Shown: positions 1-5,364 of the stretch, piece by piece
Layout of the letters: each line of letters opens with the position of its first letter
Numbering within the stretch: position 1 is the first letter of the stretch
Source: Bifidobacteriaceae bacterium
GTDB taxonomy: Bacteria > Actinomycetota > Actinomycetes > Actinomycetales > WQXJ01
Direction: 5' to 3'
Assembly (NCBI GenBank): GCA_031272565.1
Contig: JAISTN010000202.1
Coordinates: 1 to 5,409, forward strand
DNA length: 5,409 nucleotides
Program-made: the position numbers and the translations under genes
Notes under the pieces: model-generated
The model's database searches: none
What the model saw: the letters and a program-made list of their open reading frames with translations, nothing else
What the model was told of the DNA's origin: nothing

Positions 1-320
1 GCATTGCCGCCACCGATGTTGTAGCGGGCCACCGTCAGGTCCAGGCCGTCCTCGCCAAAGACCAACTGATAGAACTGCTCACGCAGTTCGGTGGGATAGT
101 CGCCGGTAGCGTTGGCGAACCACACCAGGGAAGTACCCCAGCCCTCGAAGGGCTCTTGGGCGTACCACGGGTTGGGTGTGATGGTGACGGGAACGGTGGC
201 GGCCGCCGCAGGTGCGGCGTCCGGTTGGGCCACGGTGGTCAAGGTGGCCAGGCCAAGGGTGAGGACCGTGGCCGTGGCGGTCAGGCAGGCGAGAGACTTA
301 CGGGGCGAACTCCCGGTCAT
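1..320 (-). CDS. Secreted glycoside hydrolase, GH30 type (possible endo-beta-1,6-galactanase), N-terminal part only
   Basis: The gene starts at ATG 320-318 and runs off the left edge; 106 complete codons are visible with no stop. Residues 1-31 form a signal peptide: a short basic n-region (R7, K8), a hydrophobic stretch at about 10-31 (LTATATVLTLGLATLTTVA at 13-31), then an Ala/Pro-rich segment, with cleavage plausible after A31 or about A41. The mature part carries FEGWGTSLVWFAN (58-70) and, at the break, LDLTVARYNIGGGN (93-106). The FxGWGTSLxWxAN plus RYNIGGGN combination is typical of the first strands of the (beta/alpha)8 barrel of GH30 enzymes related to beta-1,6-galactanases (family knowledge). 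The catalytic glutamates lie outside the window, so activity and substrate cannot be confirmed. The product would be exported by Sec and act outside the cell on a polysaccharide such as the beta-1,6-galactan side chains of type II arabinogalactan (inference). It is transcribed divergently from lacI-1, which suggests control by that repressor. Family is fairly sure, substrate is not. Confidence 0.8.
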   Translation of the reverse strand, partial: MTGSSPRKSLACLTATATVLTLGLATLTTVAQPDAAPAAAATVPVTITPNPWYAQEPFEGWGTSLVWFANATGDYPTELREQFYQLVFGEDGLDLTVARYNIGGGN

Positions 321-328
321 GTGGCTTA

Positions 329-335
329 CTCCTTT
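329..335 (-). promoter_or_regulatory. Ribosome binding site of the GH30 gene
   Basis: On the minus strand AAAGGAG lies 8 nt before the ATG at 320-318. It fixes the start of the truncated secreted hydrolase and agrees with the signal peptide that begins exactly there. Confidence 0.8.
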
Positions 336-369
336 GAGCGGCACTGCTGGATAGGGTGGGCAAACGTCC

Positions 370-399
370 GGCGGCACGGGCCTGGTGCCCGCTGCCGCC
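370..399 (-). other. GC-rich bulged hairpin in the GH30 leader
   Basis: GGCGGCA (370-376) pairs with TGCCGCC (393-399), and CGGGC (377-381) pairs with GCCCG (387-391). A single unpaired C at 392 and a five-base loop CTGGT (382-386) complete the structure: 12 base pairs in all. It lies about 50 nt upstream of the GH30 start and 35 nt before its ribosome binding site, so it would be in the 5' untranslated leader. No T-run follows on either strand. It may stabilise the mRNA, pause transcription or mark an attenuator; a chance structure in GC-rich DNA is also possible. Confidence 0.45.
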
Positions 400-460
400 T
401 GGGTGACTCTTGGTTGAGGTGGGTGTGACGGCGGCCGGCGCGGCGCAGCAACCAGGCAGG

Positions 461-479
461 GGTTTGGTCAGACCAATCC
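461..479. promoter_or_regulatory. FadR/GntR-type palindrome (candidate operator)
   Basis: TTGGTC-A-GACCAA (464-476) is a perfect 13-bp palindrome around A470. It extends to 19 bp (GG at 461-462 against CC at 478-479) with only the 463/477 pair mismatched. The TGGTC-n-GACCA core matches the type of site bound by FadR-subfamily GntR regulators such as FadR, PdhR and LldR (family knowledge). It lies just downstream of a possible -10 on the minus strand (491-497), where a bound repressor would block GH30 transcription. No GntR gene is in the window, so the partner is unknown. Confidence 0.4.
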
Positions 480-490
480 TGAAGGCGGGC

Positions 491-522
491 ATCATTACCA
501 CGTCCGTTCTGGCTGAGGGCAA
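491..522 (-). promoter_or_regulatory. Possible promoter for the GH30 gene (proximal candidate)
   Basis: On the minus strand TTGCCC (522-517) and TAATGA (497-492) are separated by 19 bp, and a TG precedes the -10 by one base, as in extended -10 promoters. The predicted start, near 484, gives a leader of about 165 nt and puts the 461-479 palindrome at roughly +5 to +24. The match to consensus is modest (TTG of the -35, three bases of the -10) and the spacing is long. Confidence 0.25.
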
Positions 523-541
523 TCCGGTCGGGCGGCCGTTG

Positions 542-559
542 AATGTTTACGTAAACATT
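542..559. promoter_or_regulatory. Perfect LacI-family operator
   Basis: AATGTTTACGTAAACATT is an 18-bp perfect palindrome with the central CG step typical of LacI/GalR-family operators (half-site TGTTTAC). It lies 109 bp upstream of the lacI-1 start and 222 bp upstream of the GH30 start, in the shared divergent region. The simplest reading is that lacI-1 binds here to repress GH30 and itself. No second copy of the TGTTTACGTAAACA core was found elsewhere in the window, apart from the degenerate neighbour at 562-579. Confidence 0.75.
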
Positions 560-561
560 GC

Positions 562-579
562 TGTGTTTACGTTGCCACA
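562..579. promoter_or_regulatory. Imperfect second LacI-type operator
   Basis: TGTGTTTACGTTGCCACA repeats the TGTTTACGT half-site of the neighbouring perfect operator. Six of its nine base pairs are symmetric about the central C/G (570/571). Its centre is 20 bp from the centre of the first site, about two helical turns, so two repressor dimers could bind on one face of the DNA. Confidence 0.45.
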
Positions 580-598
580 CGCGGGCCGTCTGTGTCAA
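569..598 (-). promoter_or_regulatory. Possible promoter for the GH30 gene (distal candidate)
   Basis: On the minus strand a perfect -35 consensus TTGACA (598-593) is followed after 18 bp by CAACGT (574-569), a poor -10 match. The -10 would lie inside the imperfect operator and the perfect operator would lie just downstream of the start, the classic layout for LacI-type repression. The resulting leader would be about 240 nt. The weak -10 keeps confidence low. Confidence 0.3.
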
Positions 599-600
599 GC

Positions 601-618
601 TGGAACAGCCTTGTTCCA
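601..618. promoter_or_regulatory. Inverted repeat TGGAACA-n4-TGTTCCA (candidate operator of unknown regulator)
   Basis: Seven-base perfect arms (601-607 and 612-618) flank the spacer GCCT, 49 bp before the lacI-1 start codon, where the lacI-1 promoter or leader must lie. The half-site differs from the TGTTTAC LacI-type operators, so a different regulator or a small RNA hairpin is implied. I do not recognise its cognate factor. Confidence 0.4.
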
Positions 619-667
619 CCTCTAGCCACAAGGGTAACGGCAAGCACCACCCCCCCGGAAAGCCACC

Positions 668-1723
668 ATGACCAGCCCAGCAGTAACGCGGAGCCGTCAG
701 GCCACCGGCCCATCGATCAGCGATGTGGCCCGCCTGGCCGGGGTCTCCGCCCAGACCGTCTCACGGGTCTCCACCGGCACCGGACCGGTCCGCCATGAAA
801 CCAAGGAACGGGTCCTGGCGGCCATGGCCGCCCTGGGCTACTCCCCCAACACGGCCGCCCGGGCACTGAAATACGGCAGCTACCGGACCTTCGGTATCGT
901 GGCCCACCAGCTCGCCCGGACCGGCGAATCGCGCACCATCGAGGCGGTGGTAGAAGCCGCCCGCGGCGCCGGCTACACCGTCACCCTGGTGGACGTCGAA
1001 TCGCCCTCCTCCAGCGGCGTCAACGAGGCCATGGTGCGCCTGACCCAACAGGCCATCGACGGCCTGATCATCATCCGCGCGGAAACCGTCACCCCCACCG
1101 CCCTGACCCTGCCGCCCAACCTGCCCGTGGTGGTATCGGATTCGCGCCTGGCCAGCCACCACCCGGCGGTCGGCACCGACCAGGTGACCGGTACCCGCCA
1201 GGCGGTGGAGCACCTGCTGGCCCTGGGCCACCGCACCGTCCACCACCTGGCCGGCCCGGACAGTTCCGACCCGGCCCGGATCCGGGCCGCCACCTGGCGC
1301 GCCACCCTGTTGGCGGCCGGCCGGGAAGTACCCGCCCTGCTGACCGGCGATTGGACCTCCGAGGCCGGCTACCGGGTAGGCCAAGAGTTGGCCGTGGCCA
1401 CCACCAGCGGCCCCACCGAGGCCCGGCCCACGGCCGTCTTCACCTCCAACGACGAAATGGCCTTCGGGCTGATCCGGGCCCTGCATGAACACGGCCTGCG
1501 GGTGCCCCAAGACATCTCCGTGGCCGGCTTCGACGACATTCCACTGGCCGCCTACCTGTGGCCGCCTCTGACCACGGTGCACCAAGACTTTCCCGCCATC
1601 GGCTCCGCCCTGGTCGAACTACTGCTGCGCCAACTGAACCAGCGCGAGGTCCTGACCGACACCCGCGTGGTGGTGCCCACCCGCTTGGTGGTACGCGAAT
1701 CGACCGCCCCGCCCCAGGTGTAG
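668..1723 (+). CDS. LacI-family transcriptional repressor (lacI-1)
   Basis: This 351-residue protein has the full LacI layout and usual family length. The N-terminal helix-turn-helix spans about residues 16-37 (ISDVARLAGVSAQTVSRV), with recognition-helix residues A28, Q29 and R33. The hinge helix follows (about 60-70, PNTAARALKYG, including the minor-groove Leu at 67). The remainder, about 74-345, is the periplasmic-binding-protein-like effector and dimerisation domain, with SNDEMAFG (260-267), SVAGFDDIP (284-292), LTTVHQDF (301-308) and the common C-terminal LVVRESTAPP (340-349). The first ten or so residues form a polar extension. The RVSTG variant after the recognition helix, with the GHRTVHHLAGP block (187-197), resembles actinobacterial repressors found next to beta-galactosidase and galactan genes (family recollection). 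It would bind the 542-559 operator without sugar and release on binding a mono- or disaccharide. It is divergent from GH30 and convergent with lacI-2. The effector cannot be read from sequence. Confidence 0.95.
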   Translation: MTSPAVTRSRQATGPSISDVARLAGVSAQTVSRVSTGTGPVRHETKERVLAAMAALGYSPNTAARALKYGSYRTFGIVAHQLARTGESRTIEAVVEAARGAGYTVTLVDVESPSSSGVNEAMVRLTQQAIDGLIIIRAETVTPTALTLPPNLPVVVSDSRLASHHPAVGTDQVTGTRQAVEHLLALGHRTVHHLAGPDSSDPARIRAATWRATLLAAGREVPALLTGDWTSEAGYRVGQELAVATTSGPTEARPTAVFTSNDEMAFGLIRALHEHGLRVPQDISVAGFDDIPLAAYLWPPLTTVHQDFPAIGSALVELLLRQLNQREVLTDTRVVVPTRLVVRESTAPPQV

Positions 1724-1746
1724 GCCCTGAGTGCCGCCCCTACGCC
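1717..1746. terminator. Hairpin spanning the convergent stop codons (possible terminator)
   Basis: GGTGTAGG (1717-1724) can pair with CCTACGCC (1739-1746), giving eight pairs including one G-U wobble in plus-strand RNA and a 14-base loop. It covers the stop codons of both convergent genes, which are only 16 bp apart. There is no U-run, the loop is long, and in minus-strand RNA the wobble becomes an A/C mismatch, so it is at best a weak terminator for lacI-1. Confidence 0.25.
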
Positions 1747-2774
1747 GGCGCGGTGCTGCCGCCCACCACCAGGTGGGTCGCCAACTGGATGCGCGGCGAA
1801 TCCGGCGCCCGGCCCTCAATCATGGCCTTGATGGTGCGCACCGCCAGCCGGGCAATCTCGCGCAGCGGCTGGACCACGGTGGTCAGTTGCGGTGACGACC
1901 ACAAGGCCACCTTGGTGCCGTCAAACCCCACCACCGACAGGTCCTGGGGCACGCGCCGGCCACGCCGCCGGGCGGCCTCGATCACACCCCAGGCGCAGAC
2001 ATCCGAGTTGGCCACGATCCCGGTGGGCGGATTAGGCAGGTCAAGCAGAGAACCGCCCTGCTCCAGGCCGCACTCATAGGTGAAGTGGCCCTCCCGCAGC
2101 AGTTCGCGCGGCTCCGGCACACCCGCATCCAACAGGGCGGCCAGCGCGCCGTGGGCCCGCTCCGAGGCATAGACCTTCGACATGGGGCCGGCCACCACCC
2201 CGATCCGCCGGTGGCCCAGGTTCAACAGGTGCTCCACCTGCGACATGCCACCGGCAAAATTGGCCGAATTGATGGTCACCATGCCGGCCGTCATCATGGT
2301 CTGCGAATCGATCGCCACCATGGGCAGCTCGATCCGGTTGCAGGCGCCGATCTGCGACGGTTCCAATTCGCAAGTAATGAAGACCGCCCCCTGGCAGCCC
2401 CCGCCCAACAGCGAGCGCGCCCAATCATCCATCCGCTTTTCCGTGGTGTCCGTCCCGGGGGCGGAGAGCAACCGGATCATGACCTCAATACCCAGGCCAT
2501 CGGCCGTCTCCAGAGCCGCCTGCAGCAACTCGGCCGAATACATATTGACATCCACCCGGTCAAAGATGACCACCACCCGTTCGACCGCGCTACCAGGCAG
2601 ATCAGCCCGGGCGGTGGTGGGCCGGTAGCCCAGTTCAACCATGACACTGCGCACCCGTTCACGGGTTTCATCACCAACTCCGGTGCGCCCATTGAGGACT
2701 TTTGAGGCGGTGGCCAATGACACTCCGGCGCGGCGCGCCACGGTAGCCAACGTTGTACGGGGACCGGTAACCAA
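1740..2774 (-). CDS. LacI-family transcriptional repressor (lacI-2), TTG start
   Basis: A 344-residue repressor of normal family length from the TTG at 2774-2772. That start is chosen because AGGAGG lies 8 nt upstream; an in-frame TTG at 2795 would add seven residues but has no such site. The helix-turn-helix is at about 8-29 (TLATVARRAGVSLATASKVLNG) with recognition residues L20, A21 and K25, unlike the A/Q/R set of lacI-1, so a different operator is expected. The hinge is atypical: PTTARADLPG (52-61) keeps the Leu (59) but has Arg where most relatives have Ala. The effector domain (about 66-340) contains GHRRIGVVAGP (187-197), VPQDLSVVGFDG (275-286), QLTTVVQP (296-303) and LVVGGSTAPA (335-344). 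In the usual N-D-x-x-A-x-G pocket motif the Asn is Ser (S257, D258). It is downstream of GH3 on the same strand with a 39-bp gap, so it is probably co-transcribed and autoregulated. Confidence 0.92.
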   Translation of the reverse strand: MVTGPRTTLATVARRAGVSLATASKVLNGRTGVGDETRERVRSVMVELGYRPTTARADLPGSAVERVVVIFDRVDVNMYSAELLQAALETADGLGIEVMIRLLSAPGTDTTEKRMDDWARSLLGGGCQGAVFITCELEPSQIGACNRIELPMVAIDSQTMMTAGMVTINSANFAGGMSQVEHLLNLGHRRIGVVAGPMSKVYASERAHGALAALLDAGVPEPRELLREGHFTYECGLEQGGSLLDLPNPPTGIVANSDVCAWGVIEAARRRGRRVPQDLSVVGFDGTKVALWSSPQLTTVVQPLREIARLAVRTIKAMIEGRAPDSPRIQLATHLVVGGSTAPA

Positions 2775-2782
2775 TTTGCGAA

Positions 2783-2788
2783 CCTCCT
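2783..2788 (-). promoter_or_regulatory. Ribosome binding site that fixes the lacI-2 start
   Basis: AGGAGG on the minus strand lies 8 nt before the TTG at 2774. It falls inside the longer reading frame that begins at TTG 2795, which has no purine-rich site before it, so the shorter protein is preferred. Confidence 0.7.
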
Positions 2789-2813
2789 GGGCCAAGGCAA
2801 TCGGCTTTGGGGA

Positions 2814-5222
2814 TCAGCTTAGCGGCGCCACCGTCACCGGCGTATCCAAAACCCGCCCGCGTGGCACGTCGCGCAAATCCCCAGTGATTTCGAAACGCCC
2901 CGTCAGGGGCAGGGCGGCGGCCGCCGCGGACGTCCCCAGCCAAAGCCTGAACCAGCCGGGTTCGACAATCCTACGGTCCACCTCCAGCCCGGTGAACGCG
3001 GTCCGGTCGGCGTGCAGGTGGAACGTCACCCGCGCCGCCGCGCCGGCCTCCAGCCAGACCTTCTGGAAACCGACCAGTTGTTTGACCGGCCGGGTGACCT
3101 GGGCCACTTCATCCCTCAGGTAAAGCTGCAACACCTCGGCCCCGGCCCGCTGCCCCACATTGCGCAGCGTGGCCGAAACCTCCAACGCGCCATAGGCCGG
3201 GATCGCCGTGGCGGAAAGCTCCAGGTCGCCGAGTTCGAAGCTGGTGTAGCTGAGCCCGTGGCCAAATGGGAAACGCGGCCCCGGGTCCAGGTTGGAAATG
3301 CCCCCGGAAGCCAACGCCAGCGGCGCCCCCAGGTAGGTGCTGGGCTGCCCCCCGACATCGGCCGGCAGGCCCACCGGCAACTTGCCGGACGGGTTGACCT
3401 GGCCGGTCAGCACGCGGACAATAGCGCCGGCTCCCTCCTCACCCGGCATGAAGGCTTGCACGATGGCGCCGGCCCGGTCCAGGTCCTGGCCCAGGCAGTA
3501 GGGCCGGCCGGTCATGGCCAGCAGCACCACCGGCCGCCCGGCCGCCGCCGCGCCCGCCAGGACGGCCTCCACCAGCTTGGGCTGGCTGCCGGGCAGGGCC
3601 AACGTTTGGACATCGCAGCCCTCACCTGAGGTGCCCCGGCCGAACAGCCCGGCCAGGTCACCCACCGCCAACAGGACGACATCGGCCGCCTGGGCCGCCG
3701 CCACGGCCGCGGGGATCCCCGTCTCATCAAGTTCGGCAATGGGGCAACCGGGCTGGTAGTCGACGTTGCCGGCCCCAAACTGGGCCTGCACCGCCTGCAA
3801 CAAGCTCTCGGCCTCGACCCCCAGTTCGGCGCCGGCGCCGTAACGCGGCATGACATGGTTGGGGAAGGCGTAGCAACCAAACAGGCAGCGCGGTTCGGCC
3901 GCCACCGGGCCGATCAACGCCACCCGGCCGGGGGCCGGCGGCAACGGCAGCAGCCCGGACGGGTTGGCCAACAGGACAATTGACTGTTCGGCCACCTGGG
4001 CCGCCAGCGCCCGGTTGGCCGGCGCGTCCAGGTTGATCGTCTCCGGCGGGTCCGCCTGGACCGCCCAGCCGGCGTCCAACAAGCCCAACTCGGCCTTTTG
4101 GGTCAGCACCCGGCGCACCGCCGTGTCGATCACCGCCAGAGGCAGTTCGCCCGTCTCGACCAGTTGGCTCACCTGGCTGAAGGCCGTGGTTTGCGGCAGT
4201 TCGATATCGAGCCCGGCGGCCAGCGCCAACGCCCCGGCGTGGGCCAGATCGCCGGCCACCTGGTGCTTGGTGTAGATGAACTCGACCGAGCCATAGTCTG
4301 AAACAAGTATGCCATCAAAGCCCCACTGACCACGTAGCACGTCCGTCAGCAGCCAGTGGTTGGTGGCGGCCGGCAAGCCATCGACATCGGAGTAAGAATT
4401 CATGACCGACCTGGCCCCGCCCAGGCGGACCGCCATCTCGAAGCTGGGCAGGATGACGTCGTTGAACTCGCGCGGGCCCATTGGCACCGGCGCGTGGTTG
4501 CGGCCGGCCTTGGAGGCGGCGTAGCCGGCAAAGTGCTTCAGGGTGGCGATGATGCCCTGGCTTTGCAGCCCCTTGACGTAGGCGGTGCCCAGGCAGCCCA
4601 CCAGGTAGGGGTCCTCGCCGCAGGTTTCTTCGACCCGGCCCCAGCGGTAGTCCCGCACCACGTCCAGCAGCGGGGCCAGGCCCTGGTGCACGCCCAGCGC
4701 CTTCATGTCGGCGCCAATCCGCTCTGCCAGCCGCTCGATCAGCTCCGGATCAAAGGTGGCCCCCCAGGCGATCGAGGCCGGGTAGACGGTGGCGCCTAGC
4801 GTGGTCACGCCCGTCAAGCATTCCTCATGGGCAATGGCCGGCAGGCCCAGCCTAGTCTGGGTGGTGAGGTAACCCTGGAAGGCCTTCAGATGCCCGATGC
4901 CGCCCGCGGCGTCGATTGGTTCCGAACCAAAGACCCGGGTCAGGTGGCCCAGGCCGTTGGCGGCCACGGCCTCAAAGGTTTGGTCTTGGCCGGCTGCCTC
5001 CGTGGCCGGCGCCACCAGGTGGTCGCTGGTGGGGGCGACGTTGGCGCCCTCGCCGATCCCGTCGATGTCCTGCGGCCAGAAGGAGCCGAGTTGACCCAGC
5101 TTCTCCTCCAGCGTCATCGCCTGGAGCAGCGCCTCAACCCGTTCCGGCAATGGCCTGGCCGGGTCGCGCCAGGAAGCCGGGGCTGGGCCGGCTGGAGCGG
5201 CCGGAGCGGCTGGAACAGCCAT
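2814..5222 (-). CDS. GH3 beta-xylosidase/beta-glucosidase, cytoplasmic
   Basis: An 802-residue retaining exo-glycosidase. After an Ala/Pro-rich leader (2-17) comes the GH3 barrel domain with MTLEEKLGQLG (36-46), HEECLTG (132-138), GRVEETCGEDPYLVG (195-209), KHFAGY (229-234) and GFDGILVSDYGSVE (301-314), where D309 is the predicted nucleophile. The alpha/beta sandwich domain follows (about 405-640) with GLFGRGTSGEGCD (525-537), E534 being the likely acid/base, then PGEEGAGAI (593-601). PFGHGLSYTSF (652-662) leads into a C-terminal fibronectin-III-like domain (about 670-765). The pattern is closest to Streptomyces BxlA-type beta-xylosidases (family knowledge), but GH3 specificity is hard to predict and beta-glucosidase or mixed activity is possible. 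There is no signal peptide, so it should act in the cytoplasm on imported oligosaccharides. C201 replaces the aromatic residue usual before GEDP. ATG 5222 is supported by AGAAAGGA (5231-5238) eight bases upstream. It heads an apparent operon with lacI-2. Confidence 0.93.
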   Translation of the reverse strand: MAVPAAPAAPAGPAPASWRDPARPLPERVEALLQAMTLEEKLGQLGSFWPQDIDGIGEGANVAPTSDHLVAPATEAAGQDQTFEAVAANGLGHLTRVFGSEPIDAAGGIGHLKAFQGYLTTQTRLGLPAIAHEECLTGVTTLGATVYPASIAWGATFDPELIERLAERIGADMKALGVHQGLAPLLDVVRDYRWGRVEETCGEDPYLVGCLGTAYVKGLQSQGIIATLKHFAGYAASKAGRNHAPVPMGPREFNDVILPSFEMAVRLGGARSVMNSYSDVDGLPAATNHWLLTDVLRGQWGFDGILVSDYGSVEFIYTKHQVAGDLAHAGALALAAGLDIELPQTTAFSQVSQLVETGELPLAVIDTAVRRVLTQKAELGLLDAGWAVQADPPETINLDAPANRALAAQVAEQSIVLLANPSGLLPLPPAPGRVALIGPVAAEPRCLFGCYAFPNHVMPRYGAGAELGVEAESLLQAVQAQFGAGNVDYQPGCPIAELDETGIPAAVAAAQAADVVLLAVGDLAGLFGRGTSGEGCDVQTLALPGSQPKLVEAVLAGAAAAGRPVVLLAMTGRPYCLGQDLDRAGAIVQAFMPGEEGAGAIVRVLTGQVNPSGKLPVGLPADVGGQPSTYLGAPLALASGGISNLDPGPRFPFGHGLSYTSFELGDLELSATAIPAYGALEVSATLRNVGQRAGAEVLQLYLRDEVAQVTRPVKQLVGFQKVWLEAGAAARVTFHLHADRTAFTGLEVDRRIVEPGWFRLWLGTSAAAAALPLTGRFEITGDLRDVPRGRVLDTPVTVAPLS

Positions 5223-5320
5223 GGCGAGTGTCCTTTCTGAGGCGCCCGGGCGGGTTCGCTGGTCAGGTCGGCTGGGAGGTGGAACGGGGCGGTCTGGTCT
5301 GGTTCTGGAGCAACTTGGCC

Positions 5321-5349
5321 ACGATAATCATTCGCTTGATCGTTAGCAA
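5321..5349 (-). promoter_or_regulatory. Promoter of the GH3-lacI-2 operon
   Basis: On the minus strand TTGCTA (5349-5344) and TATCGT (5326-5321) are separated by exactly 17 bp; each matches four of six consensus bases. It lies in the only AT-rich patch of the 187-bp upstream region and would start transcription near 5314, giving a leader of about 90 nt. Its -35 is inside the inverted repeat at 5344-5357. Confidence 0.55.
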
Positions 5350-5357
5350 CATTGCTA
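5344..5357. promoter_or_regulatory. Candidate operator for lacI-2 over the GH3 -35 box
   Basis: TAGCAACATTGCTA has six-base perfect arms (TAGCAA, TTGCTA) around a non-symmetric CA (TG on the other strand); a single change would give the central CG typical of LacI-family sites. It overlaps the -35 of the GH3 promoter, where a repressor would exclude RNA polymerase. Assignment to lacI-2 rests on position and on the helix-turn-helix type. Confidence 0.45.
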
Positions 5358-5364
5358 CCCCTTC

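Larger units (their letters stand above)
321..667. promoter_or_regulatory. Divergent control region between the GH30 gene and lacI-1
   Basis: These 347 bp separate two divergent start codons and hold no convincing coding sequence. Reading from the GH30 side, they contain the GH30 ribosome binding site (329-335), a bulged GC hairpin (370-399), a TTGGTCAGACCAA palindrome (464-476), two weak minus-strand promoter candidates (491-522 and 569-598), a perfect and an imperfect LacI-type operator (542-559, 562-579), a further inverted repeat (601-618) and a short purine stretch GGAAAG (657-662), 5 nt before the lacI-1 ATG, that can serve as its ribosome binding site. The patch at about 539-575 is clearly more AT-rich than its surroundings, as expected for a promoter/operator core. 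I could not find a convincing plus-strand -10/-35 pair for lacI-1. Confidence 0.75.

Noticed and set aside
285..293. LAC at residues 10-12 of the GH30 signal peptide as a lipobox
   Set aside because: The hydrophobic core follows rather than precedes this Cys and the -3 residue is Ser, so it does not fit a lipoprotein signal.
298..522. Minus-strand open frame covering the GH30 leader
   Set aside because: It overlaps the start of GH30 in another frame, has no clear ribosome binding site, and GH30 itself has a good site and signal peptide.
761..1585. Long open frame antisense to lacI-1 (274 codons)
   Set aside because: Its Gly/Gln/His-rich composition is that of a reverse-frame shadow of a GC-rich gene; lacI-1 on the other strand has full family motifs.
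2085..2705. Long open frame antisense to lacI-2 (206 codons)
   Set aside because: It lies wholly within lacI-2, has no recognisable motif and has biased shadow composition.
3012..3629. Open frames opposite the GH3 gene (also 4356-4799 and 4827-5240)
   Set aside because: They are rich in Gly, Arg, Gln and His with no family motif, and they overlap GH3 coding sequence with intact catalytic residues.
5291..5308. Short GGTCT-like tandem repeat (GGTCTGGTCTGGTTCTGG)
   Set aside because: Only about three imperfect units of five or six bases; nothing sets it apart from chance low complexity in a GC-rich leader.
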